A stretch of DNA of 32,430 bases, taken from positions 1-32,430 of the forward strand of contig JAOPVX010000132.1 in assembly GCA_025965975.1 (NCBI GenBank). The letters run 5' to 3'. The notes under the pieces were generated by a model. It searched no databases. It was not told where the DNA came from and saw only the letters and a program-made list of their open reading frames with translations. The translations under genes and the position numbers were made by a program. Shown piece by piece: positions 5,998-13,107 of the stretch. This DNA is from Mycobacterium sp. (GTDB lineage Bacteria; Actinomycetota; Actinomycetes; Mycobacteriales; Mycobacteriaceae). The stretch's first letter is position 1; the number at the start of each line of letters is the position of its first letter.

Positions 5998-6528
5998 ATG
6001 GCCATTGACGTCGCCGGGGCCGACGAGGCCGACCTGCCCGAGCTCGCCGACGTCGCCGCCCGCACCTTTCCGCTGGCCTGTCCCCCGTCGGTGACGCAGG
6101 AGAACATCGCCGCGTTCATCGACGAGAACCTGTCGCAGGCGCGCTTGCGCGACTACCTCGCCGATTCCGACCGCGCGGTGCTGGCCGCGCGCGACGACGG
6201 CGCGATGGTGGGCTACGTCATGCTGATTCGCGGCGTCCCCGACGATGACGATGTGCTGAAGGCCGTCACGCCGCGGCCCGCGGTCGAGTTGTCGAAGTTG
6301 TATGTGCTGCCCGGCAGCCACGGCGCAGGCGTCTCCTCGGCGCTGATGACCGCGGCGCGCCAGCATGCCATTAATCTCGGCGCCAAGTGCATGTGGCTTG
6401 GCGTCAATCAGCAGAACCGGCGCGCGCAACGCTTTTACACCAAGCACGGCTTTACCATCAACGGCACCAAGACTTTTCGGCTCGGCGCCGGCGTCGAGAA
6501 CGACTACGTGATGGTGCGCCCGCTGTAG
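5998..6528 (+). CDS. GNAT-family N-acetyltransferase (Rv2669-like)
   Basis: 176 residues. The acetyl-CoA-binding core is clear: Leu-Tyr-Val-Leu-Pro-Gly-Ser-His-Gly-Ala-Gly-Val-Ser-Ser-Ala-Leu-Met at about residues 100-116, then Met-Trp-Leu-Gly-Val-Asn-Gln-Gln-Asn-Arg-Arg-Ala-Gln-Arg-Phe-Tyr and Lys-His-Gly-Phe. In this family the Gly-x-Gly turn binds the cofactor pyrophosphate. The acceptor substrate is unknown. It starts 6 nt after the Rv2668-like gene and ends immediately before the convergent ATPase gene. Confidence 0.85.
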   Translation: MAIDVAGADEADLPELADVAARTFPLACPPSVTQENIAAFIDENLSQARLRDYLADSDRAVLAARDDGAMVGYVMLIRGVPDDDDVLKAVTPRPAVELSKLYVLPGSHGAGVSSALMTAARQHAINLGAKCMWLGVNQQNRRAQRFYTKHGFTINGTKTFRLGAGVENDYVMVRPL

Positions 6529-7587
6529 CTACTGCTCTTCGCGCGAGCGGCTCATCGCCGGCCCGCCGGAGGTCAAGGCCAGCAGCCGCGAGGTGGCCCG
6601 CAGGTACTTCTTGCGGAAGCCGCCTGCCAGCATCTCGTCGGAGAAGATGGTGTCCAGCTTCGTGCCCGAGGCGATCACGGGGATGCCCGCGTCGTAGAGG
6701 CGGTCGGTCAACGACACCAGCCGCAGCGCGACATTCTGGTCGTCGATCGGATGCACGCCGGTGATGAACACCGCGGTGACGCCCTCGATCAACGTCAGAT
6801 ACCGCGACGGATGCATGGTCGCCAGGTGCGCGCACAACGCGTCGAAGTCGTCCAGCGTCGCGCCGGGAACCTCGGCGGCGCGCGTTGTGACCTCGGCATC
6901 GCCCAAGGGTTCGGGCGCCGGCGGAAGATCGCGGTGCCGATAATCCGGTCCTTCGATCCGAACGGTCGTGAAAATGCTTGCGAGAGTGTTGATTTCGCGT
7001 AGGAAGTCCTGCGCGGCGAAGCGCCCCTCGCCCAGCTGCTCGGGCAGCGTGTTCGACGTGGCCGCCACCGACACCCCGCGTTGCACGAGTTGGGAGAGCA
7101 GCCGCGAGATCAGCGTGGTGTTGCCAGGGTCGTCCAGCTCGAACTCGTCGATGCACACCACGACGTAGTCGGCCAGCAGCTCGATGCACTCGACGAAGCC
7201 GAACACCCCGGCCAACTGGGTCAGCTCGCCGAACGTGGCGAACGCCGTTGGCGCGGCGGACGCCGCACGCACCGAGTAGAACGCCGACGCGAGCAGGTGC
7301 GTCTTGCCTACGCCGAAGCCGCCGTCGAGGTAGATGCCGACACCGCGCAGCACCTCGCGCCTGCCGAACAGTTTCTTCTTGCCTGCCCGCCGCGCCACCG
7401 CCTGTTCGCAGAATGCTCGGCACGCCAAAACGGCCGCCGCCTGCGACGGCTCGGCGGGGTCCGGCCGGTAGGTGTCGAAGCTGACGTCGGAAAAGGTCGG
7501 CGGCACAATCAGCTGGGCGATCAGTCGCTCCGGGGTGACGCTGGGGTGCCGATCGACCAGATGGGCGACGGCGCCGGACCCGTCCAT
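6529..7587 (-). CDS. zapE: AFG1/ZapE-family ATPase (Rv2670c-like)
   Basis: 352 residues. The P-loop reads Gly-Gly-Phe-Gly-Val-Gly-Lys-Thr-His-Leu-Leu at about 88-98. Walker B is Val-Val-Val-Cys-Ile-Asp-Glu-Phe-Glu-Leu, followed by Ser-Asn-Thr-Leu-Pro (sensor 1) and the Phe-Leu-Arg-Glu-Ile segment of AFG1 proteins. E. coli ZapE acts at the division ring and mitochondrial AFG1/LACE1 in protein quality control; the mycobacterial role is not established. I chose the ATG at 7587: a TATGGT box ends 6 nt upstream and the longer frame would run into the divergent ribD-like gene. Confidence 0.85.
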   Translation of the reverse strand: MDGSGAVAHLVDRHPSVTPERLIAQLIVPPTFSDVSFDTYRPDPAEPSQAAAVLACRAFCEQAVARRAGKKKLFGRREVLRGVGIYLDGGFGVGKTHLLASAFYSVRAASAAPTAFATFGELTQLAGVFGFVECIELLADYVVVCIDEFELDDPGNTTLISRLLSQLVQRGVSVAATSNTLPEQLGEGRFAAQDFLREINTLASIFTTVRIEGPDYRHRDLPPAPEPLGDAEVTTRAAEVPGATLDDFDALCAHLATMHPSRYLTLIEGVTAVFITGVHPIDDQNVALRLVSLTDRLYDAGIPVIASGTKLDTIFSDEMLAGGFRKKYLRATSRLLALTSGGPAMSRSREEQ

Positions 7588-7593
7588 GCACGC

Positions 7594-7599
7594 ACCATA
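7594..7599 (-). promoter_or_regulatory. Candidate -10 box (TATGGT) for leaderless zapE transcript
   Basis: On the minus strand TATGGT is followed by 6 nt and then the ATG at 7587, with no Shine-Dalgarno sequence between. It fits TANNNT with transcription starting at the start codon. Confidence 0.4.
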
Positions 7600-7621
7600 G
7601 CGGCGTGCTGCAATTCTGCGT

Positions 7622-8407
7622 ATGCCTGACGATGCTGCGGGGACGCGGCTCACGGTGCTGGGCCCCGTCGACAGCCCAATCGACGCCACCGACGACGCCC
7701 GCCTTATCGACTTCTACGCCTACCCCGACAACCTTGCGGCGTGCTGGGTTCGCGGCAACATGATCGCCAGCGTCGACGGCGGGGCCACCGACGGCGGCAA
7801 GGCCGGCGGCCTTGCCGGTCCTGGCGATCGCGCGGTGTTCTCGCTGATGCGCCACGCCGCCGACGTCATCCTGGTCGGCGCGGCCACCGTGCGCATCGAG
7901 AACTACTCCGGCGCCCAGCTTCCCGTCGCCGCGAGGCAGGCGCGCCAGCGCCGCGGGCAGGCCGAGGTGCCGCCGATCGCCGTCGTGACCCGATCCGGGG
8001 ATCTCGATCCGAGCGCCCTGTTGTTCACCCGCACCGAGGTGCCGCCGTTGATCCTGACCTGCAGCCGGTCGTTCCATGACACGCGCCGCAGGCTCGGCTC
8101 GGTGGCGGAGGTCATCGACGCGTCGGGCCCGCAGTCCGACAGTGTCGACGGCGCGACCGTGCTGACCATCCTGGCCGGGCGCGGACTTTTCCGCATCCTC
8201 GCGGAGGGCGGCCCGCTGTTCCTTGGCCTGCTGATCGGAGACGACCTGCTCGACGAGCTGTGCCTGACCATTGCGCCGATTCTGGTGGGAGGCGCGTCCA
8301 AGCGGATCGTCACCGGCGTCGGCCACGTGCATACCAAGATGCGGCGGGCGCACCTGCTCGCCGACGACGAGGGCTACCTGTACACGCGCTACGTAAAGGG
8401 CGGCTAG
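7622..8407 (+). CDS. ribD: RibD C-terminal-domain (dihydrofolate-reductase-like) protein, Rv2671-like
   Basis: 261 residues consisting of the RibD reductase fold alone, with no deaminase zinc motif. Visible signatures are Asn-Met-Ile-Ala-Ser-Val-Asp-Gly-Gly-Ala near residue 46, Ala-Asp-Val-Ile-Leu-Val-Gly-Ala-Ala-Thr-Val-Arg near 80, and Ile-Leu-Ala-Glu-Gly-Gly-Pro near 195, which in the family form the NADPH and substrate site. M. tuberculosis Rv2671 is reported to have dihydrofolate-reductase-like activity and to give p-aminosalicylic-acid resistance when overexpressed, so the true substrate may be a pterin rather than a riboflavin intermediate. It diverges from zapE across 34 nt. Confidence 0.85.
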   Translation: MPDDAAGTRLTVLGPVDSPIDATDDARLIDFYAYPDNLAACWVRGNMIASVDGGATDGGKAGGLAGPGDRAVFSLMRHAADVILVGAATVRIENYSGAQLPVAARQARQRRGQAEVPPIAVVTRSGDLDPSALLFTRTEVPPLILTCSRSFHDTRRRLGSVAEVIDASGPQSDSVDGATVLTILAGRGLFRILAEGGPLFLGLLIGDDLLDELCLTIAPILVGGASKRIVTGVGHVHTKMRRAHLLADDEGYLYTRYVKGG

Positions 8408-8418
8408 CAAGCAATCGG

Positions 8419-8424
8419 TACCGT
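8419..8424 (+). promoter_or_regulatory. Candidate -10 box (TACCGT) for the secreted hydrolase gene
   Basis: TACCGT ends 7 nt before the ATG at 8432. It overlaps the alternative GTG start at 8423, which favours the ATG as the real, leaderless start. Confidence 0.4.
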
Positions 8425-8431
8425 GGTCGGC

Positions 8432-9997
8432 ATGCATCGGCGTCGTCAGCTCGCCAGGGCCATGAGCCTGGCAACCGTCCTGGCGTTCGTCGCTGCCTGC
8501 GCGCCCGGCCTGGCCGCCAATCCGCGCTACGCGACCGATGCAGGCGCGGGCCCTCAGGGTGCGCCGCAGACCACCAAACGGCCGACCGGCCCGCCGGCGA
8601 CCGAGGCGCCGAAGAACGACCTGTCCTGGCGTGACTGCACGTCGCGGGTTTTCAGTGACGCCGCCGTGGCGCCGCTGCCCGGCGTCACGCTGGACTGCGC
8701 CAGTTATGACGCCGACCTCGATCCGATCAACGGTGCCACCGGAACCGTGAGCATCGGTGTGGTGCGGGCCCGCGCGGTGCAGACACCGCAGGACGCCGGG
8801 CCACTGGTGATGACCACCGGATCGGATCTGCCGTCGTCGGCCCAGCTACCGGTGTGGCTGTCCCGCGCAGGCGCCGACGTGCTCAAGACCCATCCGATCG
8901 TTGCCGTCGACCGCCGTGGCACTGGGATGTCGGGCGCGCTGGACTGCCGCGACATGTTCGACCGGCAGGAGATGCTCGACCAGGCGCAGTTCCAGTCCGG
9001 CGACGACCCCGTCGCGAACCTCGGCGCCATCACCCAGACCGCCACCACCAGCTGCACGGACACCATCGCGCCGGGCGACTCGGCCTACGACAACGGGCAC
9101 GCGGCCGAGGACATCGAACGGCTGCGCAGCACCTGGGACGTGCCCACCCTTGCGCTGCTCGGCATCGGCAACGGCGCCCAGGTCGCGCTGGCCTACGCCG
9201 GGTCACACCCCAACAGGGTGGCGCGGCTGGTGCTCGACTCCCCGCTGCCGCTTGGCGTCGCCGCCGAGTCCGCGATGGAGCAACGCGTCAAGGGCGAACA
9301 GGCCGCGCTGGACGCATGGGCCGCGCAGTGCATTGCCACCAATTGCCCGCTCGCGCCCGACCCGAAGGGCGCGATCGACGCCCTGCTGGCGGCCTCGCGG
9401 GACGGAAGCGGGCCGGGCGGCGCGTCGGTGGCGACAGTCGTCGACGCCATCACCACCGCACTGGCCTACCCGCGCGGCGACCGGGTCAACTCCGGCAACG
9501 ACCTCGCGGCGGCGGTGGCGGCGGCCCGCTCCGGCAACACCAACCAGATGACCAACATGATCACGGTCGCCGAGACGCTGCGCCAGACCGACGGCCAGTT
9601 CGTCAACGGCTGCAGCGACGCGCTGAACCGGCCGACGCCGGACCGGGTCCGCGAGCTCGTGGTCGCCTGGGCCAAGCTCTACCCGCAGTTCGGCAGCGTC
9701 GGCGCGCTCAACTTGGTCAAGTGCCTGAACTGGCCAAGCGGATCGGCGCCGCAGGACCCCAAGAACTTGAAGATCCCCGCGCTGCTGCTCGGTGTGCAGA
9801 ACGACCCGATCGTCGGCAACGACGGTGTGGCGGCCGTCGCGGCGACCATCCTCAACGCGGGCGCCGCCAACAAGCGGGTGATGTGGCAGGGCATCGGCCA
9901 CGGCGCCACCATCTATTCGGCTTGTGCGTTGCCACCGGTGATCGGTTATCTGGACACCGGGAACCTGCCCGCGACCGACACGTTCTGCCCGGCCTGA
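8432..9997 (+). CDS. Lipoprotein of the alpha/beta-hydrolase (TAP-like/S33) family, catalytic serine apparently lost
   Basis: 521 residues, matching the M. tuberculosis Rv2672 position. The signal peptide ends in the lipobox Val-Ala-Ala-Cys, so the protein is probably lipid-anchored. Family landmarks include Val-Asp-Arg-Arg-Gly-Thr-Gly-Met-Ser-Gly (oxyanion region). The C-terminal TAP-like module has Gln-Asn-Asp-Pro-Ile-Val (acid) and Gly-Ile-Gly-His-Gly-Ala (histidine), ending with a Tyr-Leu-x-x-Gly-x-Leu-Pro and final Cys pattern. The nucleophile elbow, usually Gly-Tyr-Ser-Tyr-Gly-Thr, reads Gly-Ile-Gly-Asn-Gly-Ala, leaving Gly at residue 246 where serine is expected. It may be inactive or use another residue. 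Confidence 0.85.
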   Translation: MHRRRQLARAMSLATVLAFVAACAPGLAANPRYATDAGAGPQGAPQTTKRPTGPPATEAPKNDLSWRDCTSRVFSDAAVAPLPGVTLDCASYDADLDPINGATGTVSIGVVRARAVQTPQDAGPLVMTTGSDLPSSAQLPVWLSRAGADVLKTHPIVAVDRRGTGMSGALDCRDMFDRQEMLDQAQFQSGDDPVANLGAITQTATTSCTDTIAPGDSAYDNGHAAEDIERLRSTWDVPTLALLGIGNGAQVALAYAGSHPNRVARLVLDSPLPLGVAAESAMEQRVKGEQAALDAWAAQCIATNCPLAPDPKGAIDALLAASRDGSGPGGASVATVVDAITTALAYPRGDRVNSGNDLAAAVAAARSGNTNQMTNMITVAETLRQTDGQFVNGCSDALNRPTPDRVRELVVAWAKLYPQFGSVGALNLVKCLNWPSGSAPQDPKNLKIPALLLGVQNDPIVGNDGVAAVAATILNAGAANKRVMWQGIGHGATIYSACALPPVIGYLDTGNLPATDTFCPA

Positions 9998-10018
9998 CGC
10001 CTTCCGCCGGGCCTATCG

Positions 10019-11317
10019 GTGTACGGTGCGCTGGTGGCGGCTCCTGACTCCATCCGAACCGGCCTGCGCAACGCGTTCGCGCCCCGCACCTCCCCGCCAA
10101 GCACGGCCGTTGTGCTGCGGTCCATCCTGTGGCCGATCGCGATATTGCTCATCATCCATCGTAGTTATGTCTTGGCCACCAACGGCTACATCACCGACGA
10201 CTACGGTCCGGTGTACCGCGCGGTGGTCAATTTCAAGATGGGCTGGGACATCTACAACGAGCACTTCGACCAGGTTGACCCGCACTACCTCTACCCGCCC
10301 GGCGGCACCCTGCTGATGGCACCGTTCGGGTACCTGCCGGTCGACGCGTCGCGGTACTGGTTCATCACGTTCAACACCATCGCGATCGTCATCGCGGCGT
10401 GCTTGCTGGTGCGTTTGTTCAACTACAAACTCGGCTCAGTGGCCTTGCCCGCTCTGATCGTGGCGATGTTCTGCACTGAAAGCGTGGTCAACACACTGGT
10501 TTTCGGCAACATCAACGGTTGCATCTTGCTGCTGGAGGTGTTGTTCTTGCGCTGGTTACTCGACGGCAAGGTCAACCACCAGTGGTGGGCCGGGGTGGCG
10601 ATCGGGCTGTCGCTGGTGGTGAAACCGCTTCTGGGGCCGCTGTTGTTGCTGCCGCTGCTGAACCGGCAGTGGCGTGCACTTGGGACGGCGCTTTTGGTGC
10701 CGCTGGTGTTCAACGTCGCCGCGTGGCCGTTGATCAGTGACCCGATGAACTTCGTCACCCGCACCCTGCCGTACATCTTCTCCATCCGCGACTATTTCAA
10801 CAGCTCGATCCAGGGCAACGGGGTCTACTACGGCCTGCCGATGTGGCTGATCCTGTTGCTGCGCATCGCGTTTCTGGTGCTTGCGGTTGCAAGCCTGTGG
10901 CTGCTGTATCGCTACTACCGCAGCCGAGATCCGCTGTTCTGGATGGCGACATCCTCGGGCGTGCTGCTGATCGCGTCGTACCTGGTGCTGTCGCTGGGCC
11001 AGGGTTACTACTCGATGATGCTGTTCCCGTTCTTGATGACGGTGGTGCTGCCGAATTCGGTGCTCCGTAACTGGCCGGCGTGGCTGGCGATCTACGGGTT
11101 CATGAGCGCTGACCGTTGGCTGCTCGGGCACTGGCCGACGACGGGGCGCTTCCTGGAGTACATGAAGTTCACCTACGGCTGGTGCCTGATGCTCGTGGTC
11201 GTGTTCTGCGTGCTCTACTTCCGCTATCTCGACGCCAAGGCCGACGGCCGACTCGATGAGGGCATCGACCCACCGTGGATGAAGGACGCCGAGACCCCGC
11301 AGCCCGCGCCGGCCTAG
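10019..11317 (+). CDS. aftC: Alpha-(1->3)-arabinofuranosyltransferase AftC
   Basis: 432 residues. The enzyme adds branching alpha-1,3 arabinofuranose units from decaprenyl-phosphoryl-arabinose to arabinogalactan and lipoarabinomannan on the outer side of the membrane. About ten hydrophobic segments alternate with loops (GT-C fold, GT87). The first large loop carries Thr-Asp-Asp-Tyr-Gly-Pro-Val-Tyr-Arg (Asp60/Asp61), the likely catalytic region. It is followed by Asp-Pro-His-Tyr-Leu-Tyr-Pro-Pro-Gly-Gly-Thr and later Tyr-Tyr-Ser-Met-Met-Leu-Phe-Pro-Phe-Leu-Met-Thr. The GTG start giving Met-Tyr-Gly-Ala-Leu-Val matches the start I recall for Rv2673. The C-terminal tail is Pro-rich. It follows the hydrolase gene by 21 nt. 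Confidence 0.93.
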   Translation: MYGALVAAPDSIRTGLRNAFAPRTSPPSTAVVLRSILWPIAILLIIHRSYVLATNGYITDDYGPVYRAVVNFKMGWDIYNEHFDQVDPHYLYPPGGTLLMAPFGYLPVDASRYWFITFNTIAIVIAACLLVRLFNYKLGSVALPALIVAMFCTESVVNTLVFGNINGCILLLEVLFLRWLLDGKVNHQWWAGVAIGLSLVVKPLLGPLLLLPLLNRQWRALGTALLVPLVFNVAAWPLISDPMNFVTRTLPYIFSIRDYFNSSIQGNGVYYGLPMWLILLLRIAFLVLAVASLWLLYRYYRSRDPLFWMATSSGVLLIASYLVLSLGQGYYSMMLFPFLMTVVLPNSVLRNWPAWLAIYGFMSADRWLLGHWPTTGRFLEYMKFTYGWCLMLVVVFCVLYFRYLDAKADGRLDEGIDPPWMKDAETPQPAPA

Positions 11318-11412
11318 GCCATGCGTCCCTGATTCGCGTGCAACTCGTTGGCGCGAGTTCGATTCGGCCCGCCCAACTTGGTGAGTCCGCCAACTCAACC
11401 GCGCTCGTCGCA

Positions 11413-11460
11413 TGTAACGCTATGGTGCGAAATCAGCCAGAATCACGCCACAGCGTTACA
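11413..11460. repeat. 48-bp inverted repeat with TGTAACGCT/AGCGTTACA ends
   Basis: The 9-bp ends (11413-11421 and 11452-11460) are perfect inverted copies around a 30-bp centre, which also has partial symmetry (GGTG opposite CGCC). The exact ends and intergenic position suggest a dispersed palindromic repeat of the REP/MITE kind, or a paired operator. No coding sequence lies inside. Confidence 0.5.
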
Positions 11461-11466
11461 AGCGCT

Positions 11467-11507
11467 GTCGTGCTTAGCCCCGCTCTGGCTAGCGGGGCGG
11501 GCACGAC
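11467..11507. terminator. Strong GC hairpin, possible terminator
   Basis: GTCGTGC (11467-11473) pairs with GCACGAC (11501-11507), and GCCCCGCT (11477-11484) pairs with AGCGGGGC (11491-11498) around a 6-nt loop, leaving a 3/2-nt internal bulge. There is no U-tract. Mycobacterial intrinsic terminators often lack one, but the hairpin could equally be part of a small RNA. It lies 150 nt after aftC. Confidence 0.4.
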
Positions 11508-11619
11508 GCGGATCCCCACCGCGCACACGCAGTCCGACTCACAGCAACCTCGAAACATCGGCCAAATGGCCTATACCGCGCCCGACCGGGAATGAATAAT
11601 AACGACGCCGGAGTTGTCG

Positions 11620-11654
11620 CTTAGCGATAGCTAAGTTCAGCCAACTAAACTTAG
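11620..11654. promoter_or_regulatory. Two CTTAG/CTAAG inverted repeats before the alcohol dehydrogenase gene
   Basis: CTTAGC-gata-GCTAAG occupies 11620-11635 and CTAA-ac-TTAG occupies 11645-11654, the latter touching the AGGGG ribosome site of the gene at 11663. The repeated half-site and its place over the initiation region suggest a repressor operator. The regulator is not evident nearby. Confidence 0.45.
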
Positions 11655-11662
11655 GGGTCTTT

Positions 11663-12688
11663 ATGCCGGCCTATCGCGCCTTCCAAGTCACGGGACAACG
11701 TCAATTCGAGCTGGTCGAGCGCGACGTCGTCGAACCCGAGCCAGGCCACGTCAGAGTGCGTGTCCTGGCCTGCGGGGTGTGTCACAGCGATTTCGTTGCC
11801 GGCGAGGGTATCCGTCCCGACCCCACCCAGCCGGTCGTCCCAGGACACGAGATCATCGGCGTCCTCGACGCGGTCGGCCCGGACGTGACGGCGTGGGGCG
11901 TTGGCGACCGTGTGGGCCTTGGCTTCCTCGGCGGCCACTGTGGCGAGTGCACGCAATGCCGGCGGGGCGATTTCGTGAACTGCCTCAATCAGCCCCAGCC
12001 AGGAACCACCGAGGACGGTGGCTACGCCGAAATGGTGTATGCGCGCGCCACCGGTCTGGTGCGCGTTCCCGAGTCGATGGACCCGATCGAAGCCGCGCCG
12101 CTGTTGTGCGCGGGAATCACGACGTTCAACGCACTGCGCCACGCAGACGCACCCCCTGGCGCTGTGGTGGCAATCCAGGGCATCGGCGGGCTGGGTCATC
12201 TCGGCGTGCAGCAAGCGAAGCGACTCGGCTATCGGACCGTGGCGATGGCGCGCGGAGCCGAAAAGGAGCAATTGGCAAGGTCTTTGGGCGCCGACGACTA
12301 CATCGACAGCGCGGCGACCGACCCCGGCGCGGCGCTGCAGGAGTTGGGCGGTGCCGCGGTGATCGTGGCGACCGCCGCCAGCGGAGCTTCGATGTCGCCG
12401 CTGCTGGCTGGGCTGGCACCTCGGGGCAAGCTCGTCGTGGTCGGCGCCGCGCCCGATCCGATTTCGGTGCAAACGTTGGATCTGATCTTCGGCGGCCGCT
12501 CCATTGTCGGCAGCCTGACCGGGACCCCTGTCGAGAACGAGGACAACCTCACGTTCAGCCTGCGCCACGGCATCAAGCCGATGACCGAGGTCATGTCGCT
12601 GCAGGACGCGCCAAAGGCGTACGAGCGGATGATGTCGGGTGCCGCCCGATTCCGGATCGCGCTGGATATCGCTAGCGTGGGCGCATGA
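11663..12688 (+). CDS. adhA: Zinc-dependent alcohol dehydrogenase (medium-chain family)
   Basis: 341 residues, complete. Catalytic zinc ligands are in Gly-Val-Cys-His-Ser-Asp (Cys40), Gly-His-Glu (His62) and Cys149. Structural zinc ligands are Cys93, Cys96, Cys99 and Cys107. The nucleotide site is Gly-Ile-Gly-Gly-Leu-Gly-His-Leu-Gly at about 173-181. Enzymes with this pattern interconvert alcohols and aldehydes with NAD(H). It has a good ribosome site (AGGGG) and overlaps msrB by 4 nt, so the two are translationally coupled. M. tuberculosis has no such gene between aftC and msrB in the order I recall. The symbol is by resemblance to AdhA-type enzymes. Confidence 0.85.
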   Translation: MPAYRAFQVTGQRQFELVERDVVEPEPGHVRVRVLACGVCHSDFVAGEGIRPDPTQPVVPGHEIIGVLDAVGPDVTAWGVGDRVGLGFLGGHCGECTQCRRGDFVNCLNQPQPGTTEDGGYAEMVYARATGLVRVPESMDPIEAAPLLCAGITTFNALRHADAPPGAVVAIQGIGGLGHLGVQQAKRLGYRTVAMARGAEKEQLARSLGADDYIDSAATDPGAALQELGGAAVIVATAASGASMSPLLAGLAPRGKLVVVGAAPDPISVQTLDLIFGGRSIVGSLTGTPVENEDNLTFSLRHGIKPMTEVMSLQDAPKAYERMMSGAARFRIALDIASVGA

Positions 12689-13107
12689 CGACCCCACAGC
12701 CCAAGCTGGAATTGACCGAGGACGAGTGGCGCAAGAAGCTCACGCCGGACGAATTCTCTGTGCTGCGGCGCGCCGGCACCGAGCGGCCGTTCACCGGCGA
12801 GTACACCGACACCGAGACCGAGGGCGTCTACGAGTGCCGCGCCTGCGGGGCAGAGTTGTTCCGCAGCAGCGAGAAGTTCGAATCCCATTGTGGCTGGCCG
12901 TCCTTCTTCGACCCGGCCAGCTCCGACGCGGTGATCCTGCGGACCGACGACGCGCTGGGCATGCACCGCGTCGAGGTGGTATGCGCCAACTGCCACAGTC
13001 ACCTGGGCCACGTCTTCGAGGGTGAGGGCTACCCGACGCCGACCGATCAGCGCTACTGCATCAACTCGATCTCGCTGCGGCTGGCGCCTGCGGCGCCTGA
13101 CTCCTAG
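12685..13107 (+). CDS. msrB: Peptide-methionine (R)-S-oxide reductase MsrB
   Basis: 140 residues. It reduces the R isomer of methionine sulfoxide in proteins, normally with thioredoxin. Two Cys-x-x-Cys pairs (51/54 and 100/103) bind zinc. The motif Ser-His-Cys-Gly-Trp-Pro-Ser-Phe is intact, and the catalytic cysteine is Cys125 in Arg-Tyr-Cys-Ile-Asn-Ser. The start overlaps the alcohol dehydrogenase stop (ATGA), and the end overlaps the convergent methyltransferase by 4 nt. It corresponds to Rv2674. Confidence 0.95.
   Translation: MTTPQPKLELTEDEWRKKLTPDEFSVLRRAGTERPFTGEYTDTETEGVYECRACGAELFRSSEKFESHCGWPSFFDPASSDAVILRTDDALGMHRVEVVCANCHSHLGHVFEGEGYPTPTDQRYCINSISLRLAPAAPDS

Larger units (their letters stand above)
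11318..11662. other. Structured intergenic region between aftC and the alcohol dehydrogenase gene
   Basis: About 345 bases with no credible gene. It holds three separate symmetric elements listed individually: a 48-bp inverted repeat, a long GC hairpin, and paired CTTAG/CTAAG sites close to the next start codon. A T-loop-like GTTCGATTC at about 11358-11366 has no matching stem, so I do not call a tRNA. Confidence 0.5.

Noticed and set aside
6458-8437. 659-residue minus-strand frame across zapE and ribD
   Set aside because: It runs opposite ribD and out of frame with zapE, with Arg-rich composition and no motif.
11350-11375. T-loop-like GTTCGATTC suggesting a tRNA after aftC
   Set aside because: The flanking bases do not form a 5-bp T stem, and no acceptor, D or anticodon stem can be drawn upstream.
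11620-11640. Possible IdeR iron box before the alcohol dehydrogenase gene
   Set aside because: Only about 11 of 19 positions agree with TTAGGTTAGSCTAACCTAA, and the central half-sites are missing.
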